The translations under genes were made by a program, and so were the position numbers. A DNA stretch of 64,000 bases. Origin: Desulfurococcales archaeon (GTDB lineage Archaea; Thermoproteota; Thermoprotei_A; Sulfolobales; Acidilobaceae). The notes under the pieces were generated by a model. It searched no databases. It was not told where the DNA came from and was given only the letters and a program-made list of their open reading frames with translations. This document shows positions 41,806 to 49,741 of the stretch, in pieces. Location of the stretch: positions 1 through 64,000 of the forward strand of contig WANR01000038.1 of assembly GCA_015521705.1 (NCBI GenBank), in the 5' to 3' direction. Each line of letters opens with the position of its first letter. Position 1 is the first letter of the stretch.

Positions 41806-44085
41806 CTACACGTCATCCTCTTTTCCGGCTTGTTGAAGCATTCTATGTATCTCTTCGGGTTTTACAGGCGTTTTGCGCACCCGTATTTTTAGCGGTTTCA
41901 GTGCTTCTTCTATGGCCCTTGCTATGGCCGGCGGGGCTGCTATTGCGCCTATCTCTCCCACACCCCTTACCTTGTGTGGGTGGTGTGTTGGTGTTTCTTG
42001 TAGGTGAACCTCTACTCTTGCAGGGGCGTCGAGCGCTGTGGGTACCCCGTAGTCGGACAAGGACTGTGTCAGGAGGGCCCCGTCCCGGCTGTACACTATT
42101 TGCTCGTAGAGCACTTCGCCCAGCCCTTGAACTACTCCGCCAACAATCTGTCCCTCGACAAGGAGCGGGTTTATGGCCTTACCCACGTCGTCTAGGCTCT
42201 TATAGCCGAGCACTCTCACCCTCCCAGTATCTTTCTCCACTTCGACTATAGCCAGGTGAGCGCCGAAGGGGTATACCGGTCTGCCGGGGTCGTAGTGGAC
42301 CTTAGCTTCTAGGCCCCCCGTCGCAGCGGCTATGTCGAGTAATGTGATGATCCTGTCTGGCGATCTCCTGGCTACGAAGCGTCCCTTCCTGTATTCTAGT
42401 TCTTCCTCGCCTACTCTAAGCATTTTGGCAGCCTCTTTCCTCGCCTTCTTTATAATCTCTTCTAGAGCCTTTATGACCGCCCCTCCACCCACCGCCATAG
42501 TTCTGCTACCAAAGGTTCCGACACCCTCGCCGATAAGCCCTGTATCGCCCCACGAGACCTCTATCTTGTCAATGCTAGTGCCGAGAATGTCGGCTGCTAG
42601 CTGCGCAAAGCCCGTGGCATCTCCCTGTCCCGTTGGGGTGGATCCAACTATTATGGAGACCCTGCCGCTCGGCTCCAGCTTTACATGGGCGCTCTCGAAG
42701 GGGCCACCCGAGGTGATCTCGACGTAGAACGCTAGGCCTACCCCTACAAGCCTGCCTCTACCCCTTTCTTCCCTGGCCCACTTTGACAGATCCTTCACCT
42801 TGAAGAGATCCACGGCTTTCCTAAGGGTTCCCGGATAGTCTCCCGAGTCGTACCTGAACCCGAAGCAGTTCTTGTAGGGCATCTGCTCGGGCCTCACCAT
42901 GTTGGCTAGCCTCAGCTCCACGGGGTCCATGCCGAGCTCGTCGGCGAGGAGGTCTACCATTCTCTCGATGAAGAAGATGCCCTCAGGCCTCCCAGCCCCC
43001 CTATAGGGCCCTAGTGGCGTCTTATTGGTGCAGACCCCTAGGACTTCCACGAACCCATTCCTGATGTTGTAGGCTCCTGTAAGGATCCTGGCAGCCACGT
43101 CTGGAAGCCAGTAATCTGAGGGATAGGCGCCTAGATCGCCTAGTATCCTAGCCCTTATGCCTAGTATCTTGCCGTCCCTAGTGGCGGCCAGAGAGATCCG
43201 TGCCCTAACGTCTCTCCCATGGACCGTAGCCACGAAATCTTCCCTCCTAGAGGAGTACCATTTTACGGGGCGCCCCAGCTTCATCGCGAGGAGAGGCACC
43301 ACTAGGTCCTCAGGATACGTGGGTATCTTGGCTCCAAAAGCGCCGCCAACGTCTGGCTGTATAACCCTGACGCTGGAGGGCGGGTCAGAGAACTTCTCTA
43401 GAATAGCGTCCCTCAGGTCGAAGGGAGTTTGCGTGGACGACCACACGGTGAGCTGCTCCCCGTCGTAGTGGGCAACGACCCCGCGGGGCTCCATGGGGGC
43501 GGCGTACACCCTTTCCATGGATAGTTCATCCTCAACCACCACATGTGCTCGGGAGAACGCGTCCTCGACGCTCCCGCACTTATACGACTTCTTGTAGACA
43601 GCATTGCTGCTGGCCCTCTCATGTATCCTGGGAGCCCCTTTCTCGAGAGCCTCTAGGGGGTCTACCACAGGTTCTAGAGGCTCGTACTCTATAGAGACAA
43701 GCTCCGCGGCGTCAGCGGCCAAATAGGGGTCCTCAGCGACTACTACAGCCACTGGCTCCCCGTAATACCTCACCTTGTCCCTTGCGAGGGGGTACATGGG
43801 GTCAGAGGGAACCTCGAACTCCCAAGGCTTTATAGAGCCAGCTATATCCCTGTACGTGAGGACAGCTACTACTCCCCGCAGTCTAGAGGCGTCGCTTACA
43901 TCGACAGACTTGATGATGGCGTGGGGGTAGGGAGACCTGACGAAAACTGCGTGAAGCATGCCGCTCAGGCTAATGTCGTCTATGAACCTAGCCCTGCCTT
44001 TTAGGAGCCTTTCATCCTCGATTCTCCTTAGCGGGGCCCCGACGTATCTTCCGGAGAATATGCTTTCCAAGGCCCTACACTTCAC
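41806..44085 (-). CDS. Molybdenum hydroxylase large subunit (aldehyde/CO dehydrogenase CoxL-like)
   Basis: 759 aa, full length. It opens YVGAPLRRIEDERLLKGRARF, the usual N-terminus. The active loop reads GPYRGAGRPEG, the AYRGAGR type of form II/aldehyde oxidoreductases, not the AYRCSFR of true CO dehydrogenase. GQGDATGFAQLAADILG, GSRTMAVGGGAV and the C-terminal VRGVGEIGAIAAPPAIARAI bind the molybdopterin cofactor and include the catalytic Glu (GVGEIG). It oxidises an aldehyde or similar compound with a small iron-sulfur and a medium FAD subunit. Neither is next to it, so it is an orphan or uses partners elsewhere. ATG start; a TATA-like element lies about 25 bases upstream. Confidence 0.88.
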   Translation of the reverse strand: MKCRALESIFSGRYVGAPLRRIEDERLLKGRARFIDDISLSGMLHAVFVRSPYPHAIIKSVDVSDASRLRGVVAVLTYRDIAGSIKPWEFEVPSDPMYPLARDKVRYYGEPVAVVVAEDPYLAADAAELVSIEYEPLEPVVDPLEALEKGAPRIHERASSNAVYKKSYKCGSVEDAFSRAHVVVEDELSMERVYAAPMEPRGVVAHYDGEQLTVWSSTQTPFDLRDAILEKFSDPPSSVRVIQPDVGGAFGAKIPTYPEDLVVPLLAMKLGRPVKWYSSRREDFVATVHGRDVRARISLAATRDGKILGIRARILGDLGAYPSDYWLPDVAARILTGAYNIRNGFVEVLGVCTNKTPLGPYRGAGRPEGIFFIERMVDLLADELGMDPVELRLANMVRPEQMPYKNCFGFRYDSGDYPGTLRKAVDLFKVKDLSKWAREERGRGRLVGVGLAFYVEITSGGPFESAHVKLEPSGRVSIIVGSTPTGQGDATGFAQLAADILGTSIDKIEVSWGDTGLIGEGVGTFGSRTMAVGGGAVIKALEEIIKKARKEAAKMLRVGEEELEYRKGRFVARRSPDRIITLLDIAAATGGLEAKVHYDPGRPVYPFGAHLAIVEVEKDTGRVRVLGYKSLDDVGKAINPLLVEGQIVGGVVQGLGEVLYEQIVYSRDGALLTQSLSDYGVPTALDAPARVEVHLQETPTHHPHKVRGVGEIGAIAAPPAIARAIEEALKPLKIRVRKTPVKPEEIHRMLQQAGKEDDV

Positions 44086-44309
44086 CCTGGAGAGTTAGTG
44101 GGCCCAGCGAATTATATTGTTTCGCCGACGCGAGCTTGGCGCCATGAGACCACCCGGATCAGCTAGATGGTGTTAAGCTGGGACTTTATAGTGGGTATCT
44201 TTTGCGATCCTAGCCCTGGGCGCCTTGTATAGATTAGGTGTATCATCCTAGGATTCTCTTCTTCATAGAAAGTTTTTCCATTTTAGAATTAGATTCGGTA
44301 AGTCAATGC

Positions 44310-44316
44310 TATAAAA
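44310..44316 (+). promoter_or_regulatory. TATA box of the FTR1 locus
   Basis: tataaaa 36 bases before the GTG at 44352. The predicted start near 44340 rules out the longer frame from 44238 and supports the GTG, which has ggtgga in front. Confidence 0.6.
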
Positions 44317-44351
44317 CCATTAACAGTGTTAATAAACAACTGGTGGAAACC

Positions 44352-45575
44352 GTGCCCAGCAAGCGACGCACCCCAGCATTAAAGGGGTCCATGGCAGCAC
44401 TGCTATTAATAGTAATAGTGCAGATAGCGGCAATGCCCACAGTGCTCTTAGCAAGCGCCTCTCCCGTGGAAGAGGCCAGAGACTTCATGGTGCACGTGGA
44501 GGCGTTTCTTGCCCAAGTGTTTGCAGCAGCGAATAGCCTAGACAAGGGGGAAGAGGAGAGAGCTAGCATACACCTAAGCCTGGCCCTGGAGGCCTGGAAT
44601 GATCTAAGAGAGGAGTTCGAGGGCCTCAACACTAGGATCGCCTCCCAGATCGAGGAGAAGCTCGACGACTTGGAGGCGATAGTAGAGGAACGCCAGGGGG
44701 GTGCCAGGGAGGTAGCGGAGCTACTTGAGAGCCTGGCTTACGAGTTGGCGTCCTTTAGGATCCCAGAGAGCCTTAGGCAGGGGTTTGTGTTTAACGCAAT
44801 GGTAGTAATAGGTGTCCTGGAGTCCTCTGTGGAGGGATACGAGGAGGCATTGTCCAGCGTGGAAGAGCTAGCCAAGGCTGAAGCGCTGGCCGAGAGGGGC
44901 ATCCAGCTCTACTACAGGCTGGATCCCAAAGTCCTGCCAGACGATGAGAAGGAGGAAATAGAAGAGTTCATCGCTGCCGTAAGGAGGGGTCTGGAAGGCG
45001 CGGCTGATCGTGGAACCGTCTTGTGGGGCCTTAAGGGTATAATAACTGAGCTGCGTGATTTGATAGGCCTCGAGGAGGAAGAGGCCCCGCTACAGGCCCT
45101 GCTCGAAGAGACTAAGAGGCTCGTGTCACAGGCTGTAGCTGAGTATAGGAAGGGGGAGTATGAGGAGGCCGAGAGCCTAGTTATAGAGGCGTACCTTGAA
45201 GCGTACGAGCTGGCCGAGCCTATGCTCGCCGAGAAGGATCCACAGCTCAACGACGAGATAGAGAACCTGCTCAGGGAAGAGCTTAGATCCAGGATAGCGC
45301 AAAGGGCACCCATAAGCGAGGTCGAGTCTCTGGCAGATGAGCTACTGAAAAAGCTTGACCAGGCCCTACTCATAGCCGAAGGCAGAGAGGCTGCGGAGAA
45401 GCCCGAAGCTGGGAGCCCCACCACACAGCCAGCTGCCACAGTAGCTGCTCCTGGAGGAGTTGACGTGGTTAGTAAGACTGCCCTTGCAGGAGTGACAGTC
45501 CTCGCCATCGCGGAACTGGCTGTTATACTCAAGCTTCTACGGGAGAGGAGGCCTGCTGGGGCGGGTGGGGTGTGA
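44352..45575 (+). CDS. Membrane-anchored extracytoplasmic protein with repeated FTR1-type helical domain
   Basis: 407 aa. Signal peptide at 1-36 (hydrophobic LLLIVIVQIAA, ends VLLASAS). Three helical copies follow at about 57-135, 147-240 and 258-340. Each has the pattern A/Y-x-x-G-x-x-E-x-A, a Tyr/Trp-rich helix, an Asp/Pro turn and a second Leu/Ile helix: compare YRKGEYEEAESLVIEAYLEA here with YIDGDSEEAFTLARDAYLEH in the next gene's FTR1 protein. A Pro/Thr linker and a membrane helix (about 374-396) with basic end anchor it outside. The copies resemble the outside domain of FTR1-type iron permeases, so it may capture or relay iron. The domain match is by eye; function is inferred from the next gene. 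Confidence 0.7.
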   Translation: MPSKRRTPALKGSMAALLLIVIVQIAAMPTVLLASASPVEEARDFMVHVEAFLAQVFAAANSLDKGEEERASIHLSLALEAWNDLREEFEGLNTRIASQIEEKLDDLEAIVEERQGGAREVAELLESLAYELASFRIPESLRQGFVFNAMVVIGVLESSVEGYEEALSSVEELAKAEALAERGIQLYYRLDPKVLPDDEKEEIEEFIAAVRRGLEGAADRGTVLWGLKGIITELRDLIGLEEEEAPLQALLEETKRLVSQAVAEYRKGEYEEAESLVIEAYLEAYELAEPMLAEKDPQLNDEIENLLREELRSRIAQRAPISEVESLADELLKKLDQALLIAEGREAAEKPEAGSPTTQPAATVAAPGGVDVVSKTALAGVTVLAIAELAVILKLLRERRPAGAGGV

Positions 45576-45581
45576 TAAGCG

Positions 45582-46862
45582 ATGACTCATGCTGTGCGTG
45601 AGCGGCTGGCATGGGTTCTGTCCCTAGTGCTCCTTCTATCCCTAACTGTTATAGCACCACCCGTTTCAGCCTCTAGCGACGAGTATTCTGTCCAAGAGGT
45701 TTTGGAGAACTTCGAGTACCACGTCGATGCAGTCCGCGAGATGCTGCTCGGGTCCCTGAGGAGCTATATTGATGGAGATTCCGAGGAGGCTTTCACGCTG
45801 GCCAGGGATGCTTACCTCGAGCACTTTGAGCCGCTAGAAATACCTCTGAGGGCTGTTAACCCCGACTTTGTTGTGGAAATGGAACTGAGGTTTGCCGAGC
45901 TGAGGAATATGATCAGGGCTGGCGAGGATCCAGGCGCAGTCCGTGACAAGGTTTACGAGATCCTGGGTGACATGGATAGGGTAGAGCTGGCGCTAGATGC
46001 TATGGCTAATCCGAGCTCTATAGAAAAGGCTGCTAGTATAGTGACTTTCATATCGTCCTCGATAGTCGTGCGCGAGGGAGTGGAGGTCGTCATATTCCTT
46101 AGCGTCCTTTACGCTGTTATACTAGCTACTAGAAGCTATGCCATGATAAAGTTCATGAGGCTTGGCGTTATATTGTCCGTGCCAGCGGTGCTGGCTACAT
46201 GGTTCGTGATAGACAGGATCGTGGAGCTGAGCGGCGTTGGTAGGGCCTTTGCAGAAGTGGTACTAACGGCTATTGCCCTGGCCATAATAGGTTTCGTCGG
46301 GCTCGAAGCTTTGAGGGCCTTCCGAGGGCCCGAATGGATGGAGTTCGTAAGGGCCAAGATGTGGGACTCAGTTACCTCGGGAAAGGCCTTGGGCATGCTA
46401 GCCTTATCATTCACGCTCATTTATAGGGAGGGCTTTGAGCTGGTGCTGTTTTACCAGGTTCTCAAGAGAACCGCTGTAGGCTTCGACTCATATATACTGT
46501 CGGGGCTAATAATAGGGCTAGTCGTGATAGCTCTCGTCGCCCTAGCCATAGTAGTGGCGGGCCTGAAACTGCTACCCATGAGGGCCTTTATAGGGTTCTC
46601 CGTGGCAGTCACTGCTTACATATCCTTCATGCTTATGGGGAATATCGTGGAGGAGCTCCAGGAGCTAGGATACGTCCGAGAGACCCCCATATACTGGCTT
46701 GCAGATAAAGTGTCTCCCACGCTTTCAGACGTAACAGGCATACACCCAACCATAGAAACTATGGCAGCCCAGGCTCTTGTACTAATAGCTTACGCTGCAG
46801 CTCTTCTCTACGTGTTTAAGGCCAGGAAAGTCAGTATTTCAAAGATCGCGAGCACAGAGTAG
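45582..46862 (+). CDS. FTR1-family iron permease with extracytoplasmic domain
   Basis: 426 aa. Signal peptide to about residue 30, then a helical outside domain at about 33-140, and a seven-helix permease. The two iron-ligand motifs are intact: REGVE at 164-168 and REGFE at 282-286. FTR1 proteins import iron, usually Fe(III) handed over from an oxidase outside. The outer domain resembles the repeats of the preceding protein and the small protein at 48980. Start ATG at 45582 lies 6 bases after the upstream stop; the HyuA-like gene follows 5 bases on. The four genes look like one operon with the promoter at 44310. Confidence 0.85.
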   Translation: MTHAVRERLAWVLSLVLLLSLTVIAPPVSASSDEYSVQEVLENFEYHVDAVREMLLGSLRSYIDGDSEEAFTLARDAYLEHFEPLEIPLRAVNPDFVVEMELRFAELRNMIRAGEDPGAVRDKVYEILGDMDRVELALDAMANPSSIEKAASIVTFISSSIVVREGVEVVIFLSVLYAVILATRSYAMIKFMRLGVILSVPAVLATWFVIDRIVELSGVGRAFAEVVLTAIALAIIGFVGLEALRAFRGPEWMEFVRAKMWDSVTSGKALGMLALSFTLIYREGFELVLFYQVLKRTAVGFDSYILSGLIIGLVVIALVALAIVVAGLKLLPMRAFIGFSVAVTAYISFMLMGNIVEELQELGYVRETPIYWLADKVSPTLSDVTGIHPTIETMAAQALVLIAYAAALLYVFKARKVSISKIASTE

Positions 46863-46867
46863 CTGGG

Positions 46868-48976
46868 GTGTTCCCAGTGGGGAGGATCAGGATAGGGATA
46901 GATGTTGGCGGCACATTTACTAAGGCCGTGGCTGTTGATGACGAGTTGGGGGTTATAGGTAAGGCAGTGGTGCCAACCTCTTATGACTCAGCCTATGGGA
47001 TCTCAAGCGGCATAGTTGAGGCTTTGACAAAGCTGCTGAGGGATACCGGGATAGACCCTAGGGATGTAAGACTAGTAGCCTTCACAACAACCCATAACGT
47101 CAACGCTCTTCTCGAGGGTGACACTTCCAGGGTCGGCCTAGTGGTCATGTCTAAGAGCGAGTACGCCGGGAAGGCCTTAGAGATCACCAGGAGGTCCGAG
47201 CTTAAAGTCTCCCCCCACAAGAGCATCGAGATAATATACAAATTCATCGACACCACTCAGGGTTTAAGCCCCGGCGATGCTGGCAAGCTGATCGACGAAC
47301 TGGTAAGGAGGGGCGCCGAGGCTCTTGCAGTAAATGAAGCCTTTGGGGTTGATGATCCTCGCAACGAAGAGCTCATAGTAGAGGAGGCCTGGAGGAGAGG
47401 AGTACCAGCTATCTCGGGCCACGAGCTCTCCCTCCTCTACGGCTTAGAGGTTAGGGCTATAACCTCGGTTGTAAATGCCAGTATTATCCCGAAAATGGTT
47501 AGCGTTGCAGAGTCTATTGAGAGGGGGGCTAGGAAGCTGGGAATAGACTCCATGATAGCTGTTGTGAAGGCTGATGGGGGCATAACGGGCCTTGATACTC
47601 TAAAGAAGAAACCAGTTTATACCCTGCTCTCAGGCCCAGCAGCTAGCATGATAGGGGCCCTTTACTATATGAGTGCTTTCAACGCCGTTGTCGTGGAGGT
47701 CGGCGGGACAAGCACTAATGTAGGTATCGTGAAGGAGGGTAGCGTGCCCACCGATTATATTAGGGTAATGGACTACCCACTGGCTGTTAGAGGGGTAGAC
47801 GTTCTAGTCATTGGAGTAGCCGGTGGCAGCATGCCAAGAGTTATGGATGGCGAGATAGTAGGTGTGGGTCCTAGAAGTGCTCACATATCAGGGCTCAGGT
47901 ACTCGGTCTTCGCTGAGCCGCGCGAGATAGAGGACGGGTCGGTCGATATAGTTAGCCCTATAGAGGGGGATCCGCGTCAGTACCCAGTAATTACTAGTAG
48001 AGGCGGCAGATTCGCCGTTACGGTAACTTGTGCCGCTGCAGCGTTAGGAGTTATCCCTAGGGAGGTGGGCTTTAAGGGTAATAGAGACTCGGCTTTGATA
48101 GCGCTCGGTCTCCTTTCCAGGTACCTCAGAACCAGTGCGGAGGACCTGGCCAGGAGAATCCTTGATCTAGCTTCCATAGAGATTATCGAGGCGGTGAAGT
48201 ACATGGCCAGGAAGCACGACCTAGAGCTTTCCAAGGCCAAAATACTGGGCGGTGGTGGCGGTGCCCTTGCCCTGGTCCCCTATGTGGCTCTGAAGCTTGG
48301 TGTGCCCTATGAGGTTGGAGATAATGCGGACGTGATTTCTGCACTGGGTGCTGCCATAGGCGTCATTACCGAGTCAGTAGAGGTCTCCTCGACAACTTTA
48401 GCGAAGCATGGTCTAGCGGAGTTGATGAACCTGGTCTACAGTGCAGTCGTAGAGAAGGGAGGAGATCCCTCAACTATAACGATTACGAGTGAACGTATAC
48501 CGGGCAAAAAGTCAGTCAGGATAGTGGCCGTCGGGATGATGCCGCTCAGGAAAGCCGGGCCTAGAGCTATAGATCGCTCTGAAGCCCTACGCATAGCAGG
48601 CTCCATTCTGGAAGCTCCAGGTGACGGGATCTCCGTGTTTATGGAGAGTAAATACTACGTGCTAGGCTATAAGAGGAAAAGCGTCATCCCAGGACTAGGC
48701 AATGGACAGGTCTCCCTTGTAGTGCTAGACAGGACTGGTAGGGTTCTCCTAAAAGCTAGAAAAGCCGAATTATACAAAGACGAGGGAGGCGATGTACTAG
48801 ACACATTGAAGAAGAGGCTTAAAGGAAGCCTCATAGCGCCCGAGATTTACGTAGTTGACAATGAGAAGTTTATAGACCTTTCATTCATAGCATCCCCCAA
48901 ACAGTTGGTTCAGGCCCTGGAATCTGTTCTGAGAGATCATAAGGGGAGAGCCCTGGTTATCGTGAAAAGGGGGTAG
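46868..48976 (+). CDS. Hydantoinase/oxoprolinase-family (HyuA-like) protein in the FTR1 operon
   Basis: 702 aa. It has the ASKHA ATPase start GIDVGGTFTKAVAVDD, then ADGGITGLDTLKKKPVYTLLSGPAAS and EVGGTSTNVG, all typical of the HyuA / 5-oxoprolinase A family, plus a 150-aa extra C-terminal part not found in HyuA proper. The family normally works with a HyuB partner; none follows here. Tight spacing with the FTR1 gene (5 bases) and with the small membrane protein (3 bases) ties it to iron uptake or to ligand turnover connected with it. The gene at 49742 is a different HyuA with its HyuB. GTG at 46868; GTG at 46877 is possible. Confidence 0.8.
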   Translation: MFPVGRIRIGIDVGGTFTKAVAVDDELGVIGKAVVPTSYDSAYGISSGIVEALTKLLRDTGIDPRDVRLVAFTTTHNVNALLEGDTSRVGLVVMSKSEYAGKALEITRRSELKVSPHKSIEIIYKFIDTTQGLSPGDAGKLIDELVRRGAEALAVNEAFGVDDPRNEELIVEEAWRRGVPAISGHELSLLYGLEVRAITSVVNASIIPKMVSVAESIERGARKLGIDSMIAVVKADGGITGLDTLKKKPVYTLLSGPAASMIGALYYMSAFNAVVVEVGGTSTNVGIVKEGSVPTDYIRVMDYPLAVRGVDVLVIGVAGGSMPRVMDGEIVGVGPRSAHISGLRYSVFAEPREIEDGSVDIVSPIEGDPRQYPVITSRGGRFAVTVTCAAAALGVIPREVGFKGNRDSALIALGLLSRYLRTSAEDLARRILDLASIEIIEAVKYMARKHDLELSKAKILGGGGGALALVPYVALKLGVPYEVGDNADVISALGAAIGVITESVEVSSTTLAKHGLAELMNLVYSAVVEKGGDPSTITITSERIPGKKSVRIVAVGMMPLRKAGPRAIDRSEALRIAGSILEAPGDGISVFMESKYYVLGYKRKSVIPGLGNGQVSLVVLDRTGRVLLKARKAELYKDEGGDVLDTLKKRLKGSLIAPEIYVVDNEKFIDLSFIASPKQLVQALESVLRDHKGRALVIVKRG

Positions 48977-48979
48977 GGA

Positions 48980-49435
48980 ATGGCTGTCAGGGTACCTTAT
49001 AAGGAGAGGAAAAGGCGCCAAAAAATAATACTATCGCTACTAATAGTAGTGGCTCTGCTAGCCATAACGGCTATAATGATACTAGGATCCCGGGGTGAGG
49101 AACCTGTAGGTGTGGGGCCAAAGCTGAAAGACCTAAAAAGCGCATTAGACCTCCTCACGATAGAATACACTGAAGCAGTCTCCGATGGTAGGGTGGTTCT
49201 GGGAAGCGAGTACGAGGTGTCTAAGAACCTTACAGAAAGAGCCATTAGACTGTACCAGGAAATAAGGAACGAGCTAGACTCAGTCTCGCCAGAGCTCTCT
49301 GAGAGGCTATGGAAGACTCTCCAAGAGCTTAGAAACGCCGTGTATAACCGGGAGAACCCTGAAATTGTTGACAGACTTGTTAAAGAAGCCATTAGTAGTA
49401 TAGACTTGATACTAGAACGCCTGGGATCTACATAA
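48980..49435 (+). CDS. Small membrane-anchored protein with FTR1-type helical domain
   Basis: 151 aa. Basic N-terminus (YKERKRRQK), one membrane helix at about 15-36, and an outside helical domain at 45-150. Its pattern, IEYTEAV...AIRLYQEIRNELDSVSPELSERLWKTL, LRNAVYNRENPEIVDRLVKEA, follows the same helix-turn-helix frame as the outer domains of the proteins at 44352 and 45582 (compare FAELRNMIRAGEDPGAV). It is anchored at the opposite end from the first protein. ATG three bases after the HyuA-like stop. It is the last gene of the FTR1 locus. Confidence 0.65.
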   Translation: MAVRVPYKERKRRQKIILSLLIVVALLAITAIMILGSRGEEPVGVGPKLKDLKSALDLLTIEYTEAVSDGRVVLGSEYEVSKNLTERAIRLYQEIRNELDSVSPELSERLWKTLQELRNAVYNRENPEIVDRLVKEAISSIDLILERLGST

Positions 49436-49741
49436 GCCCTATAAATGGGGGAGGCTCGGTGTTACTTCTCCATGTTTTCTAGCCGACGGAGGGCACAGGG
49501 AGGTTCTCTTTACTGTCTAGGCTCCGACTAGTTTATAGTTACTATCTTGTCGTTGACCATAGAGCTCTATACCTCTAAATTCCTACCTAAGGGAATGTAA
49601 GGTTTTTGTATAAAACATGTGAGTGGGGTCGAAGCATATTTTTGGAACTAGGTTTAAGGTGCCTAAGATTGTATGAACTATAAATTTCTTGGCAGACTTC
49701 CGCGTTTCCCGGGTATATTGCCTGCTTGTGGGGAGGATTGT
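49436..49741. other. Intergenic region before the hyuAB pair
   Basis: About 300 bases without a convincing gene. TATA-like elements stand at about 49606-49613 (tgtataaaac) and 49678-49685 (actataaat); the second is suitably placed for the GTG at 49742. A 12-bp perfect palindrome, atagagctctat, lies at 49559-49570. Confidence 0.4.

Noticed and set aside
49673-49741. Longer HyuA start at the ATG 49673
   Set aside because: The extra segment contains a TATA element and no family similarity; the GTG at 49742 has a good Shine-Dalgarno.
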